64,000 nt of DNA from an uncultured Ruminococcus sp. (lineage in GTDB: Bacteria; Bacillota; Clostridia; Oscillospirales; Acutalibacteraceae), in the NCBI GenBank assembly GCA_910585865.1, contig CAJUGO010000001.1, positions 1-64,000 on the forward strand, written 5' to 3'. Below are positions 25,584 through 35,200 of the stretch, in pieces. The stretch's first letter is position 1; each line of letters opens with the position of its first letter. Below the pieces are notes generated by a model. The model did not search any database. It was not told the DNA's origin and saw nothing but the letters and a program-made list of their open reading frames with translations. A program made the translations under genes and the position numbers.

Positions 25584-27011
25584 ATGAGAATATTATATTG
25601 TGCTTCAGAAGCTAATCCTTACTGCGGAAGCGGCGGACTTGCAGATGTTGCAGGAAGTCTTCCCCACACTTTATGCAGAAAGGGACAGGACTGCAGAATT
25701 GTTGTTCCGCTATACGGCACAATTCCTCAGGAATTAAAAAATTCACTTAATTTTATTACGAATTTCACTGTGCCGGTTGCATGGCGCCACCAATATTGCG
25801 GACTGTTCTGGGCAAGATGGAATGACTGCACTTACTATTTTATTGATAATGAATATTATTTTAAAAGAGGAACTCTGTATGGTCATTATGACGATGCAGA
25901 AAGATTTGCCTTCTTCTCACGTGCAATTCTTGAAATGCTTCCTTATATTGATTTCCATCCCGATATTATACACTGCAATGACTGGCAGACTGCACTTGTA
26001 CCGGTTTATTACTATCTGTTTTATTCACACAGACCCTGGTATTATAACATAAAGAGTCTGTTTACTATTCACAATATACAGTATCAGGGTGAGTACGGCT
26101 GGGAAGTTAATACCGAATGTGTCGGTATTCCGGCTTCTGAAACTAAGATACTTGAAATGAATGGAAAACTTAATATGATGAAGGGTGCAATTGAAACTGC
26201 TACCCGTGTATCAACAGTTTCTCCAAGCTACGCAGCAGAAATTAAAGACCCATGGTATAGCTGGGGACTTCATGATGAACTTAATTTGCGTCATTACAAG
26301 CTGTGCGGTATCAAAAACGGTATAGACACAGTCAGCTATAACCCAGAGACCGACTATCAGCTCTATCGCAACTATTCTAAAGATGATATGAGCGGTAAAG
26401 GCGAGTGTAAGAGAGCGTTACAAGAGCGTTTGTGCCTTGAACAGCGCTGGGATGTTCCTCTTGTGGGTATGGTTACGCGTCTTGTATCTCATAAAGGTCT
26501 GGATCTTGTAAGAATGGGTCTTGAGGATCTTATGAATACAGAAAATATGCAGTTTGTAATTTTAGGTTCAGGTGACAAAGAATACGAGGACTACTTTAAC
26601 TATATGCAGGCTAAATATCCAGGAAGACTTTGTTTCTGTCATGGTTTTGTACCGGAACTGGCTCGCAAAATATACTCGGGCACCGATATATTCCTTATGC
26701 CTTCGGCTCAGGAACCCTGTGGTCTTGCTCAGATGATTGCGCTGCGCTACGGCACTATACCTGTTGTTCGTGAAGTGGGCGGATTAAAAGACTCTGTATT
26801 TGACAGTGCTGATAATTACGGTAACGGATTTACTTTTAAAAACTATGAAACATCTGATATGCAGTTTGCTGTAAGAAGAGCTTTATGGGGAATCCGCAAT
26901 GATCAGGGCTGGCATCAGCTTATGTGGCGTGCCATGATGAGTGACAACAGCTGGGAACGCTCGGCACAGGATTATATTAATCTTTATAATGATACAATGA
27001 GATGGGCATAA
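25584..27011 (+). CDS. glgA: Glycogen (starch) synthase, ADP-glucose type
   Basis: A GT5 enzyme extending alpha-1,4-glucan from ADP-glucose. The 475 residues have normal length and the motifs HCNDWQTAL, HNIQYQG, VTRLVSHKGLDLV (Arg and Lys of the catalytic pocket) and EPCGLAQMIALRYGTIPVVR. The N-terminal KTGGL motif reads GSGGLADV: Lys15, which binds ADP-glucose in the Escherichia coli enzyme, is Gly15 here (codon 25626-25628). Activity or donor affinity may therefore be reduced. It is last in the operon, 15 bp after glgD, with its own GGAGG. Confidence 0.94.
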   Translation: MRILYCASEANPYCGSGGLADVAGSLPHTLCRKGQDCRIVVPLYGTIPQELKNSLNFITNFTVPVAWRHQYCGLFWARWNDCTYYFIDNEYYFKRGTLYGHYDDAERFAFFSRAILEMLPYIDFHPDIIHCNDWQTALVPVYYYLFYSHRPWYYNIKSLFTIHNIQYQGEYGWEVNTECVGIPASETKILEMNGKLNMMKGAIETATRVSTVSPSYAAEIKDPWYSWGLHDELNLRHYKLCGIKNGIDTVSYNPETDYQLYRNYSKDDMSGKGECKRALQERLCLEQRWDVPLVGMVTRLVSHKGLDLVRMGLEDLMNTENMQFVILGSGDKEYEDYFNYMQAKYPGRLCFCHGFVPELARKIYSGTDIFLMPSAQEPCGLAQMIALRYGTIPVVREVGGLKDSVFDSADNYGNGFTFKNYETSDMQFAVRRALWGIRNDQGWHQLMWRAMMSDNSWERSAQDYINLYNDTMRWA

Positions 27012-27015
27012 TAAT

Positions 27016-27050
27016 TTAAGGAGCTGTTTTTACAGCTCCTTAATTTTTTT
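27016..27050 (+). terminator. Terminator of the glg operon
   Basis: A 12-bp stem (TTAAGGAGCTGT and its complement, four-base loop) followed by seven T residues, directly after glgA. Confidence 0.95.
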
Positions 27051-27251
27051 ATGTTCATAAAATTGTAAAATATCGACGGGCAATCAGGGTCGGATAATAC
27101 CAAAATGTCTGCCTGAACCAAAAACAATGTCATGTTGTTTTTTATCGGTATTACAGGTTATTTAACAGACTATGAAACATGAAAATTAAAGAATCCCTTT
27201 CCTTAAGCAAAAATTATTCTGAATAAATACTAAAAACCAGGAGAATAAAAT

Positions 27252-27947
27252 ATGAATTTTTCGGATTTGGGAGTATGGGAACTCCTGCAAAAGCAAATGA
27301 CTTTTAAACAGCTTGGTGAAATTAGCGGTGTAAATATACTTGATTTTGGAAGTGGAAACGGAGCTGTGGCTTCATACTATGCTGAAAAAAATACAGTTAC
27401 TGCAATTGAACCTGATATTGATACAATAAAAAATAGAATACAAGATTTTAAATATACGCAAATATGCGGTAATATAACCGCATTAACTTCATTCCAGGAT
27501 AAAACATTTGATATGATCATATGTCATAATGTATTTGAATATGCCGCTGAAAGAGAAGCTGTAATGAAAGAATTTTCAAGACTTCTTAAAATCGGGGGCA
27601 CCTTATCTGTATTGAAGCATAACCGAACAGGGCGTGTTATGCAAATGACTGTACTGCTGAATAACTTTGAAAGTGCCAACAGTCTTCTAGACGGCAACAA
27701 CAGTACAGCGCAAAAATACGGTACAATCAATTACTATGATGACGAAGATTTATTAAAATGGTCCGATAGCTTTTATATTGATAAAATTTTCGGTCAGCGT
27801 ACATTCTGGGATTTACAGCAAAATCAGGAAATACATAAGGATAAAGAATGGCAGAGGAAAATGCTTGAAATTGAAAACAGGGTTTCAACAATTGATGAAT
27901 TTAAAAATATCGCTTTTTTTCATCACATCATATTAAAGAAAAAATGA
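27252..27947 (+). CDS. Class I SAM-dependent methyltransferase
   Basis: 231 residues of a Rossmann-fold methyltransferase. Motif I ILDFGSGNGA (about 29-38), motif II acidic end TAIEPD, and post-motif FDMIICHNVFEYAAE followed by LLKIGGTLSVL. The family resembles CmoM/SmtA-type small-molecule or tRNA methyltransferases, but the substrate cannot be told. An AGGAG site precedes the ATG. It stands alone between glgA and the HD-domain gene. Confidence 0.8.
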   Translation: MNFSDLGVWELLQKQMTFKQLGEISGVNILDFGSGNGAVASYYAEKNTVTAIEPDIDTIKNRIQDFKYTQICGNITALTSFQDKTFDMIICHNVFEYAAEREAVMKEFSRLLKIGGTLSVLKHNRTGRVMQMTVLLNNFESANSLLDGNNSTAQKYGTINYYDDEDLLKWSDSFYIDKIFGQRTFWDLQQNQEIHKDKEWQRKMLEIENRVSTIDEFKNIAFFHHIILKKK

Positions 27948-28115
27948 TTATAAATCCTAAAAAAGGGGTGCTCCACAATGGTCAATGCCACATAAGGAAC
28001 TTTTATCTATGGAAATTTGTGCAATATAAATTCCCTGCTTGCTACGGTGTAGAACATATGATATACTGTGAGTGAAATCATTTATATATATTATTAGTTT
28101 TGTTAGGAGTAATTT

Positions 28116-28589
28116 ATGGAAAATCGGCTTGAAATATTACGTAATGAAATTGATAAAATTATTTTGAATGAGAAATCAGATCATATCCGTATGTATATCT
28201 CTCATATGTACGGCGTTGCACGATTTTGTACATTGTTAGCTATGAAAAGGAATTTGAATGTTGAACTTGCTACAATTTGTGGAATGCTTCATGATATATT
28301 TTATATGTCCGGTGGCACCAGCGATAATCACGCTGCAAAGGGTGCAGAACAAGCAGAAATGATATTGAAAACAATGAGGTTATACAGTGATGATGAAATT
28401 AAAATAGTTACTACCGCTATTTCAAGACATAGTGATAAAAAACACATTCACGGACCATATGACGAATTATTGAAAGATGCAGATGTCATGGATCACTGTT
28501 TGTACAATACTGCGTTTCCAATAGCACAGCGGGAAATGGAACGATATTGTAATTTGCTAATAGAATTTGGAATTAACAAGATAAAATGA
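28116..28589 (+). CDS. HD-domain phosphohydrolase
   Basis: 157 residues with the metal-binding pattern of HD-domain hydrolases: His in YISHMYGVARF, the HD pair in CGMLHDIF (about 58-61), His in ISRHSDKK and a final DADVMDH. Such proteins hydrolyse nucleotides or related phosphate esters; the substrate is not predictable. A strong AGGAG site precedes the ATG. The gene is short for the family but appears complete and is followed by a strong terminator. Confidence 0.75.
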   Translation: MENRLEILRNEIDKIILNEKSDHIRMYISHMYGVARFCTLLAMKRNLNVELATICGMLHDIFYMSGGTSDNHAAKGAEQAEMILKTMRLYSDDEIKIVTTAISRHSDKKHIHGPYDELLKDADVMDHCLYNTAFPIAQREMERYCNLLIEFGINKIK

Positions 28590-28608
28590 GTATATTCTTA
28601 CACAAATT

Positions 28609-28646
28609 AACACCCTCCGAAGAAACAAACTCTTTCGGAGGGTGTT
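28609..28646. terminator. Bidirectional terminator between the HD gene and ftsZ
   Basis: A 13-bp stem AACACCCTCCGAA with TTCGGAGGGTGTT, followed by T runs on the plus strand and a T-rich tail on the minus strand. It serves both convergent genes. Confidence 0.9.
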
Positions 28647-28708
28647 TTTTTAACTTCCTTATCAGGTGTTGCCAACACAGAGTACCCTTTTTAATATTAT
28701 AATTTAAA

Positions 28709-29803
28709 TTACTTATTAAAGATTGACATGATATCGTAGAAAGTATCGTCATCCTCATCAGTCTTATCTTTAGTAGTATTGGATTTACTATTCTTATTCT
28801 CTATAATAACAGATTCTTCCTCGAGCTTTTTCTTTGCAACCTGACCATCTGCATTAAAACCTGTTGCAATAACGGTTACACTGATTGCATCTTCCATTTT
28901 ATCATCAATAACAGCACCCCAGATGATATTTGCTTCCTCTGAAACCTTATCTTTAATCATTGTTGAAGCGGCGTCAATATCATCAAGACTTACATCAGCA
29001 GAGGCTGTGATGTTAATAATAAGACCTCTTGCACCGTCAATTGATGTTTCAAGAAGCGGACTTGAGATAGCCATATCAGCAGCAACTGTAGCCTTGTCCT
29101 TGCCGGTTGCGCTTCCCATTCCCATGTGAGCGTAACCTGCGTCTTTCATAACCGAAGTAACATCGGCAAAGTCAAGATTTACAAGACCGGGCAAAAGAAT
29201 AAGGTCAGAAATACTTTGAACACCCTGTCTCAATACATCATCTGCAATAGCAAATGCATTCTGCAAAGTAATACTTGTATCAGAAACATATTTTAGTCTT
29301 TCATTGGGGACGATAATAAGTGAGTCTACACAAGCTGAAAGTTCTGCTATACCCTGTTCAGCCTGAGTCATTCTTCTTTTTCCTTCAAAAGCAAAAGGCT
29401 TTGTAACAACGCCAACTGTAAGAATGCCCATGTCTTTGGCAATCTTTGCAACTACCGGAGCAGCACCTGTACCTGTTCCGCCGCCCATACCGGCTGTAAC
29501 AAATACCATGTCTGTATCTTTAAGCAAAGCAGCAATTTCGTCTCGGCTTTCTTCGGCAGCATTCTGACCGATAGCAGGCATAGAACCAGCGCCCTTGCCT
29601 CTTGTAAGCTTTTCACCGATTTGAATTTTCTGTGAAGCCTTAGAAAGTCTTAAAACGTGTTCATCTGTATTGATAGCAATAAATTCAACATTTTTAACTT
29701 CCATTGTTACCATTCGGTTAACGGCATTACCGCCGCCGCCGCCAACACCTATTACTTTAATTTTAGGCATATACTCATTTTCCAATTCCAGTTCAAAAGC
29801 CAT
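28709..29803 (-). CDS. ftsZ: Cell division GTPase FtsZ
   Basis: Tubulin-like GTPase that forms the division ring. The 364 residues show the glycine-rich start VIGVGGGGGNAVNRM, the tubulin signature GGGTGTG (107-113) and NLDFADV. An acidic flexible linker (about 320-350) leads to a short C-terminal peptide (DDTFYDIMSIFNK) that should bind partners. The GGAGG site is ideal. ftsZ is last of the division cluster, separated from ftsQ by 168 bp; ftsA, its usual neighbour, is absent here. Confidence 0.98.
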   Translation of the reverse strand: MAFELELENEYMPKIKVIGVGGGGGNAVNRMVTMEVKNVEFIAINTDEHVLRLSKASQKIQIGEKLTRGKGAGSMPAIGQNAAEESRDEIAALLKDTDMVFVTAGMGGGTGTGAAPVVAKIAKDMGILTVGVVTKPFAFEGKRRMTQAEQGIAELSACVDSLIIVPNERLKYVSDTSITLQNAFAIADDVLRQGVQSISDLILLPGLVNLDFADVTSVMKDAGYAHMGMGSATGKDKATVAADMAISSPLLETSIDGARGLIINITASADVSLDDIDAASTMIKDKVSEEANIIWGAVIDDKMEDAISVTVIATGFNADGQVAKKKLEEESVIIENKNSKSNTTKDKTDEDDDTFYDIMSIFNK

Positions 29804-29971
29804 TTTTTCGTCCTCCTTATATATCTGTCAGTTTTCTGCTGAAAATCCATATTACCTCAGAGTACACAATTATATGATAATATGGTATCATACTTTCGCA
29901 GAAATATCAATGCTTTTATGTGGTTTTTCTCTATTTTATTATCATTTTCTTAAAACATAAAACTATTCGGC

Positions 29972-31336
29972 TTAATATATTGTATCTGCATCATCGTAAC
30001 CGCCGTCACCGTATAAATCATCAGAATATGCATCATTTCCATAGCCGTCATAATAATCGTTATCGTCATCATAACTGTCGCTGTAGCCGTCATCATAATA
30101 TCCGTCATCAGTATATGTACCGTCATCCCATGTATAATCTCCATCGCTATTCGGTGTAATCCCGCCGTCACCTGCGGCAGGCACGGTTGTCGGCTGAGTT
30201 GTCGGGACAGGCTGGGTTGAAGCAGGCTTATAATGAGAAACCTTTGTCGTGTTACATGCCGAAACATCAAGAGTACCTGAAATTGTTCCTGTATTGTTTG
30301 GATCTAGTTTCTCGTTAATTATTGTCATCGCTGTGCGAATTTTATAATCAATATCATCAGGCAGACCTATATTAATTTTAATTCTGCTGTCATAATCAAC
30401 TGTTATTCCGGAAGTGTCCGTAACATCAAAACCGGTTACTTTCTCAACCTTGTTTACTCTAAGACTTTCGGTAATATTTTCAAGGATTTCCGGTATGTTC
30501 TCATCACTAAACGAAACATAATCTCCCGTTTCTGTACTTTTGAGCTTGTCACATTTAAGCTCGGGCAGCTTGTCCGTATTCTCTGAAATTTTCTCAAGGA
30601 TTCTTCCTTTGGAACTTATTAAAAGATATCCGTTTCCGTTCTTAATAACATAAGAAGGAACAGCATCCGTAATTTTAATTATGACAGTATCCGGAATTGA
30701 AAAAGACACACTTGCACTTTCAATGAATGAAAGATTTTCGGTTATCTTTTCAGCAGTATTGGACATAGCTGCCATAAAAATATTTTCCTGCAATTCAACT
30801 CCGCTAAATGCTATAATTTGTTCTTTAGTATAATATTTGTCGCCCTCAACCTCTATCTTCTCTGTTTTGAAAAGAACAGTTAAACTCAGAATAACACCTA
30901 CAACAAGAACAACTGCAAAAATTGCACTGTAAAGAGCAATTCTTCTACGCTTAATCTGCCTGCTTGTAAGCGGCTTTTTTCGTCTGCGGATAACTTCGTT
31001 TTCCTGCTCATGAATCTCCTTTGCACGGCGCTCCTGCCTTTGCCGTTCGCCGTATTCGTCTATGTAATAGCCGTCTTCAAAGTCCTTAGGTTTAAGACTT
31101 CTTATTTTCTTTTCGCTCTCACGTCTGAATTTTTCTTCACGGCTTAAATTTTCTTCATTTTGTCTTGGGAGTGCATCCAAAGCATCCTTAATCCTGCTGC
31201 CAGAAACACTCTTGGAGGACTTTTTAACCTTTTTTTCCTGCTCTTTATGGAATTTTTGCGCTTGCTTTGCAACAGCTTTTCTCTGTTTTTCAAGGCGTTT
31301 TCTATCCTTTGATGAAAGCGGTCTTTTATTTTCCAA
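29972..31336 (-). CDS. ftsQ: FtsQ/DivIB division protein with long acidic tail
   Basis: The likely start is TTG 31334-31336, 7 nt after AGGAGG (an alternative TTG lies two codons earlier, too close). The protein has a long basic cytoplasmic region (about 1-125, KDRKRLEKQRKAVAKQ), one membrane segment (about 133-155), a POTRA domain (FKTEKIEVEGDKYYTKEQII) and a FtsQ beta domain. It ends in a Thr/Pro linker (TQPVPTTQPTTVP) and about 60 residues composed almost only of Asp, Tyr, Gly and Ser. FtsQ/DivIB scaffolds the divisome; the extracellular acidic Tyr-rich tail is not a usual part of the family. Confidence 0.88.
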   Translation of the reverse strand: MENKRPLSSKDRKRLEKQRKAVAKQAQKFHKEQEKKVKKSSKSVSGSRIKDALDALPRQNEENLSREEKFRRESEKKIRSLKPKDFEDGYYIDEYGERQRQERRAKEIHEQENEVIRRRKKPLTSRQIKRRRIALYSAIFAVVLVVGVILSLTVLFKTEKIEVEGDKYYTKEQIIAFSGVELQENIFMAAMSNTAEKITENLSFIESASVSFSIPDTVIIKITDAVPSYVIKNGNGYLLISSKGRILEKISENTDKLPELKCDKLKSTETGDYVSFSDENIPEILENITESLRVNKVEKVTGFDVTDTSGITVDYDSRIKINIGLPDDIDYKIRTAMTIINEKLDPNNTGTISGTLDVSACNTTKVSHYKPASTQPVPTTQPTTVPAAGDGGITPNSDGDYTWDDGTYTDDGYYDDGYSDSYDDDNDYYDGYGNDAYSDDLYGDGGYDDADTIY

Positions 31337-31397
31337 AGTCAAATCCTCCTTTCAAAACATCCTTTATTTTGTACTTCTTATAATCTATAAACTATTA

Positions 31398-32651
31398 TTA
31401 AATCTTTTTAATATTAGCACCGAGTGACGAGAGTGTAAGCTCTAACCCCTCATAGCCTCTTTCAAGATACTTAATTCCGCCAATTTCAGTAATTCCGTCA
31501 GCACATAATCCTGCAATAACCATTGCAGCTCCTCCGCGCAAATCTGTCGCCTCAACAGATGCCCCATATAAGGAATTTACTCCCTGAACAACAGCAACCT
31601 TGCCTTCTGTTTTTATGTTTGCACCCATACGTACCAGCTCTGACGTATGTCGGTATCTGTTTTCAAAAATATTTTCAACAAATACTGTTGTACCCTCAGC
31701 TATACATGACGCTGCCAGCATCGGTGCCTGAGCATCCGTAGGAAACCCCGGATACGGCATTGTCCTTATAGTACGCATAGATTCTAACTTTTGCGGTGCA
31801 TTAATCTTAAGATTGCCTCCGCTTATTTTTACGGTACATCCTGCATCTTCAAATGCCGGAATAATTGATGCAAGATGACTGCTTATAATCCCCTTTAGTG
31901 TTATGGATGAACCCGTAACGGCAGCACATGACATAAGCGTTGCAGCCACAATACGATCCGGAATTATAGTATGCTGTGCAGCCCCGAGTGAATTTACGCC
32001 GTCAATAACGATTACTCCCTCGCCGGCACCGTAAATTTTGGCGCCGCATTCATTAAGATAATCTGCAAGATCGCAGATTTCAGGTTCGCGGGCGGCGTTA
32101 ATTATTGTTGTAGTACCGTTTGCAAGACTGGCAGCTATCATTATATCTTCGGTTGCTCCGACACTTGGAAATGACAGCGTAATTTTTGTTCCGTATAAGC
32201 CCTTTGGAGCTTCACATTCAAGAAATCCGTGTTTTTCTCTGATTGATACTCCCATTTTGCGAAACGCCTTAAGATGAAGATCAATCGGACGCGGACCTAT
32301 TTCACATCCTCCGGGAAACGTAAGACGCGCCTTTCCCGTGCGGGCAAGCATAGCTCCCAAAAACACAATTGAGCTTCTTGTTTTCCTCATAAGCTCATCC
32401 GGAATATCATATCTGTCTGCGCTGTCGCCTTTTACAAGTAAAGTTTTATTATAACGCTTGACATCACATCCCAGATACCGCAGTATCCTTATTGACGCTT
32501 CAATATCCGAAAGCTCGGGACAATTGTGAATTGTATTCTCGCCTCTTGTCAGAAGTGTAGCTGCAAGAATAGGCAATGCACTGTTTTTTGCCCCCTGCAC
32601 ACACACTTCACCGCTTAGCTTTCGCCGTCCTGTTACAAACAGTTTAGACAC
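31398..32651 (-). CDS. murA: UDP-N-acetylglucosamine 1-carboxyvinyltransferase
   Basis: First committed step of peptidoglycan precursor synthesis: transfer of enolpyruvate from PEP to UDP-GlcNAc. The 417 residues include QGAKNSALPILAA and the PEP-binding loop PGGCEIGPRPIDLH with catalytic Cys116, the residue attacked by fosfomycin. The start is GTG 32649-32651, 7 nt after GAGAGGG. It lies between murG and ftsQ in the division cluster. Confidence 0.96.
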   Translation of the reverse strand: MSKLFVTGRRKLSGEVCVQGAKNSALPILAATLLTRGENTIHNCPELSDIEASIRILRYLGCDVKRYNKTLLVKGDSADRYDIPDELMRKTRSSIVFLGAMLARTGKARLTFPGGCEIGPRPIDLHLKAFRKMGVSIREKHGFLECEAPKGLYGTKITLSFPSVGATEDIMIAASLANGTTTIINAAREPEICDLADYLNECGAKIYGAGEGVIVIDGVNSLGAAQHTIIPDRIVAATLMSCAAVTGSSITLKGIISSHLASIIPAFEDAGCTVKISGGNLKINAPQKLESMRTIRTMPYPGFPTDAQAPMLAASCIAEGTTVFVENIFENRYRHTSELVRMGANIKTEGKVAVVQGVNSLYGASVEATDLRGGAAMVIAGLCADGITEIGGIKYLERGYEGLELTLSSLGANIKKI

Positions 32652-32757
32652 AATAACACCCTCTCAAAAAGAATACCTTTACATTCTATGAGAAAACAAT
32701 GCAGATGTTACTGTTTACTAAAGCACATAATTTGTGTTTAAACAAATTTCACATTAA

Positions 32758-33879
32758 CTATACTAATCCGAGAACCCTTTTAACAACTGAATATATCCTT
32801 TCGTTTGCATCTGTAATAGCCATTTTATGCAAATTTCCACTGATTTTCACAAGGTTTTCAGGATTAAGCAGCATTTTATCCGCTTTTTTCATAAGCAAAT
32901 TGCCCGTTAAATCTTTTTCTTCAATTATTTCAGCAGCACCCGAATTTACCAAAGCCATTGCATTATGATACTGATGATTTTCCGCAACATTGGGAGAAGG
33001 AATTAATATTGCAGGCTTGCCCATAGCCTGTATCTCGCTTAAAGTAATTGCACCTGCACGGCAAATAACTAGATCCGCCGCCGCCATACAAACCGGCATA
33101 TTGTCAATATATGGACGTATATCAAGATTATCACATTTTTCAGTCTCGGTTCCCTTTTCTTCTACAAGCTGAGGGAACCAATCTCCGTAGCTTCCGTAAG
33201 CATGAATATGCTGATATCTGCCGTCGATTCCGCTCCTTGCCACCAAGTCAGCGACCGCTTCATTTATTTTTCTGGCCCCAAGACTTCCCCCGAATGAAAG
33301 CACAACCGGACGGGCATCAAGCCCCAGTTCCGCTCTTGCCTTTTGTTTATCCGCTGTCAGTATATCGCCTCGCACAGGATTTCCCGTAATTACAAAATCA
33401 ACATTTTTGTCAAAGTATTTTTTTGCATCCGGAACCGCAAGCATTACTTTTTTAACGCTCTTTGCAAGCATCTTATTAGTTACTCCGGGGAAAGCATTTT
33501 GTTCGTGTATAATGCACGGAATGCCCATTTTTGCAGCTGTCCTGATAACCGGACCAGAAACATATCCGCCTGTACCAATACATATATCAGGTTTAAACTC
33601 TGATATAATTTTCTTTGCTTCCCTTGACGATGAAAACGTCCTGGATACTGTTTTTATATTTTCAACCATGCTCTTTGGAGAAAAGCTTCTCTTAAAGCCG
33701 CTGATTGTAATCGACTTTATATTAAACCCTGCCTGGGGAACAAGCCTTTGCTCCATTCCGCCGCGGTTTCCTACAAACAAAAATTCTGCATCACTGCGTT
33801 TATTTTTAATATATCCTGCAATTGCAAGAGCAGGGTTTATGTGTCCTGCCGTTCCGCCGCCCGCAAGCAATACTCTCAT
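32758..33879 (-). CDS. murG: MurG glycosyltransferase (lipid II synthesis)
   Basis: Adds GlcNAc to lipid I at the inner membrane face. The 373 residues begin with LLAGGGTAGHINPALAIA and hold the C-terminal donor-binding segment CRAGAITLSEIQAMGKPAILIPSP, shown here as CRAGAITLSEI and GKPAILIPSP. GGAGG precedes the ATG. It is between ftsW and murA, 19 bp from ftsW. Confidence 0.96.
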   Translation of the reverse strand: MRVLLAGGGTAGHINPALAIAGYIKNKRSDAEFLFVGNRGGMEQRLVPQAGFNIKSITISGFKRSFSPKSMVENIKTVSRTFSSSREAKKIISEFKPDICIGTGGYVSGPVIRTAAKMGIPCIIHEQNAFPGVTNKMLAKSVKKVMLAVPDAKKYFDKNVDFVITGNPVRGDILTADKQKARAELGLDARPVVLSFGGSLGARKINEAVADLVARSGIDGRYQHIHAYGSYGDWFPQLVEEKGTETEKCDNLDIRPYIDNMPVCMAAADLVICRAGAITLSEIQAMGKPAILIPSPNVAENHQYHNAMALVNSGAAEIIEEKDLTGNLLMKKADKMLLNPENLVKISGNLHKMAITDANERIYSVVKRVLGLV

Positions 33880-33898
33880 AAATTGTCCTCCATATAAT

Positions 33899-35155
33899 TT
33901 ACTGTCTTTCTATATTTGCCGTTCTTGAGATTGAAAGCACTATGCCCATTTGAGCAAGCAGCATAATCAGAGAACTGCCTCCGTAACTAAAAAACGGAAG
34001 GCTGATACCGGTATTCGGAAGCCAGTCTGTAATAACCAATATATTAAGCACAACCTGAATTCCAATTTGTGATGTAAGTCCTATTCCAAGCAGTTTTCCA
34101 AACTTATCCTTTGCTCTCAGGGAAAGAGTAATTCCACGCCATACAAGAAGAGCAAATATAAGCAATATCATAGCAGCACCGATAAGACCGAGTTCTTCAA
34201 CAACAATTGCAAAAATAAAATCATTTTGAGGTTCAGGCAAATAAAGATACTTTTGTCTTGATTGACCCAGACCCAAACCCCATAGTCCGCCTGAACCGAT
34301 TGCATACAGAGAATTTCGCGTCTGCCATGTTGTCTGCCACATATCTTCGGTAGTATATTCAAGCGCCTGACCCCAGCCGTCCATACGGCTCATAGCATAT
34401 GAAAGACCTCCGGTAATTGCAAGAAGCAGCACGATTCCTACAAGTGCAACAAGACCTACCGCAAGATATTTTGTTTTCATTCCGCCTATATAAAGCATAA
34501 GAACAGTAAGCATACCTATAATTACAATGCCCGAATAATGAGGTTCCAAAAAAAGCAAAAGTGCTGTTGAACCAAAAATTGCAATGCCCGGAATAACACT
34601 GTATCTGGCAAACTGCATTTTATTATAATATTTACTTCCCCAGTGTGCAAAGAAAAGTATTATACCAAATTTAGCAATTTCCGACGGCTGAATATTAAAC
34701 AATCCAAGGGGAATCCAGCGTTTAACACCGTCGGAGCTTGGAAGTATGAGCACTATCATAAGGCACAGATATGCTATGCCGAGAATAATCGGTGCTATTC
34801 TGTGAAGTTTATTGTAATTAAAAACAGATAGAGCAGCCATTCCCAAAAGACCCAGTCCGACAAACATAAGCTGACGGAGCAAATAAAAATAACTGTCACC
34901 ATTTTTATAGTAGGAGTATGCGTAGCTTGCCGAAAACATCATTATTGTACCTATTGTTAGCAAAACAAGAATAATAATACAAAACGGCAGATCTATTCCC
35001 ATGCCTAAAGAAAACCATTTTGTTTTCTTCATTTTACGTTGACGGGAGGGTCTTACAAAGAATTTTTCATCTTTGATTTTCTGCTCCGAATAATATTCAT
35101 CATCATATATTTTGTTGATATCTGCCTTAAGCATCATCTTTTTATATGGAGCCAA
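33899..35155 (-). CDS. ftsW: FtsW peptidoglycan glycosyltransferase (SEDS family)
   Basis: Polymerises lipid II at the septum together with a class B PBP. The 418 residues have a cytoplasmic N-terminus, about ten membrane segments, PSEIAKFG and the C-terminal SFFSYGGSSL-type motif (LPFFSYGGSSLIM). The start is TTG 35153-35155, placed 8 nt after AGGAGGG. Neighbours mraY and murG supply its substrate. Confidence 0.95.
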   Translation of the reverse strand: MAPYKKMMLKADINKIYDDEYYSEQKIKDEKFFVRPSRQRKMKKTKWFSLGMGIDLPFCIIILVLLTIGTIMMFSASYAYSYYKNGDSYFYLLRQLMFVGLGLLGMAALSVFNYNKLHRIAPIILGIAYLCLMIVLILPSSDGVKRWIPLGLFNIQPSEIAKFGIILFFAHWGSKYYNKMQFARYSVIPGIAIFGSTALLLFLEPHYSGIVIIGMLTVLMLYIGGMKTKYLAVGLVALVGIVLLLAITGGLSYAMSRMDGWGQALEYTTEDMWQTTWQTRNSLYAIGSGGLWGLGLGQSRQKYLYLPEPQNDFIFAIVVEELGLIGAAMILLIFALLVWRGITLSLRAKDKFGKLLGIGLTSQIGIQVVLNILVITDWLPNTGISLPFFSYGGSSLIMLLAQMGIVLSISRTANIERQ

Positions 35156-35200
35156 TGACCAATCCCTCCTTTATTAGAATTATTTTAGCTTTAATTATTA

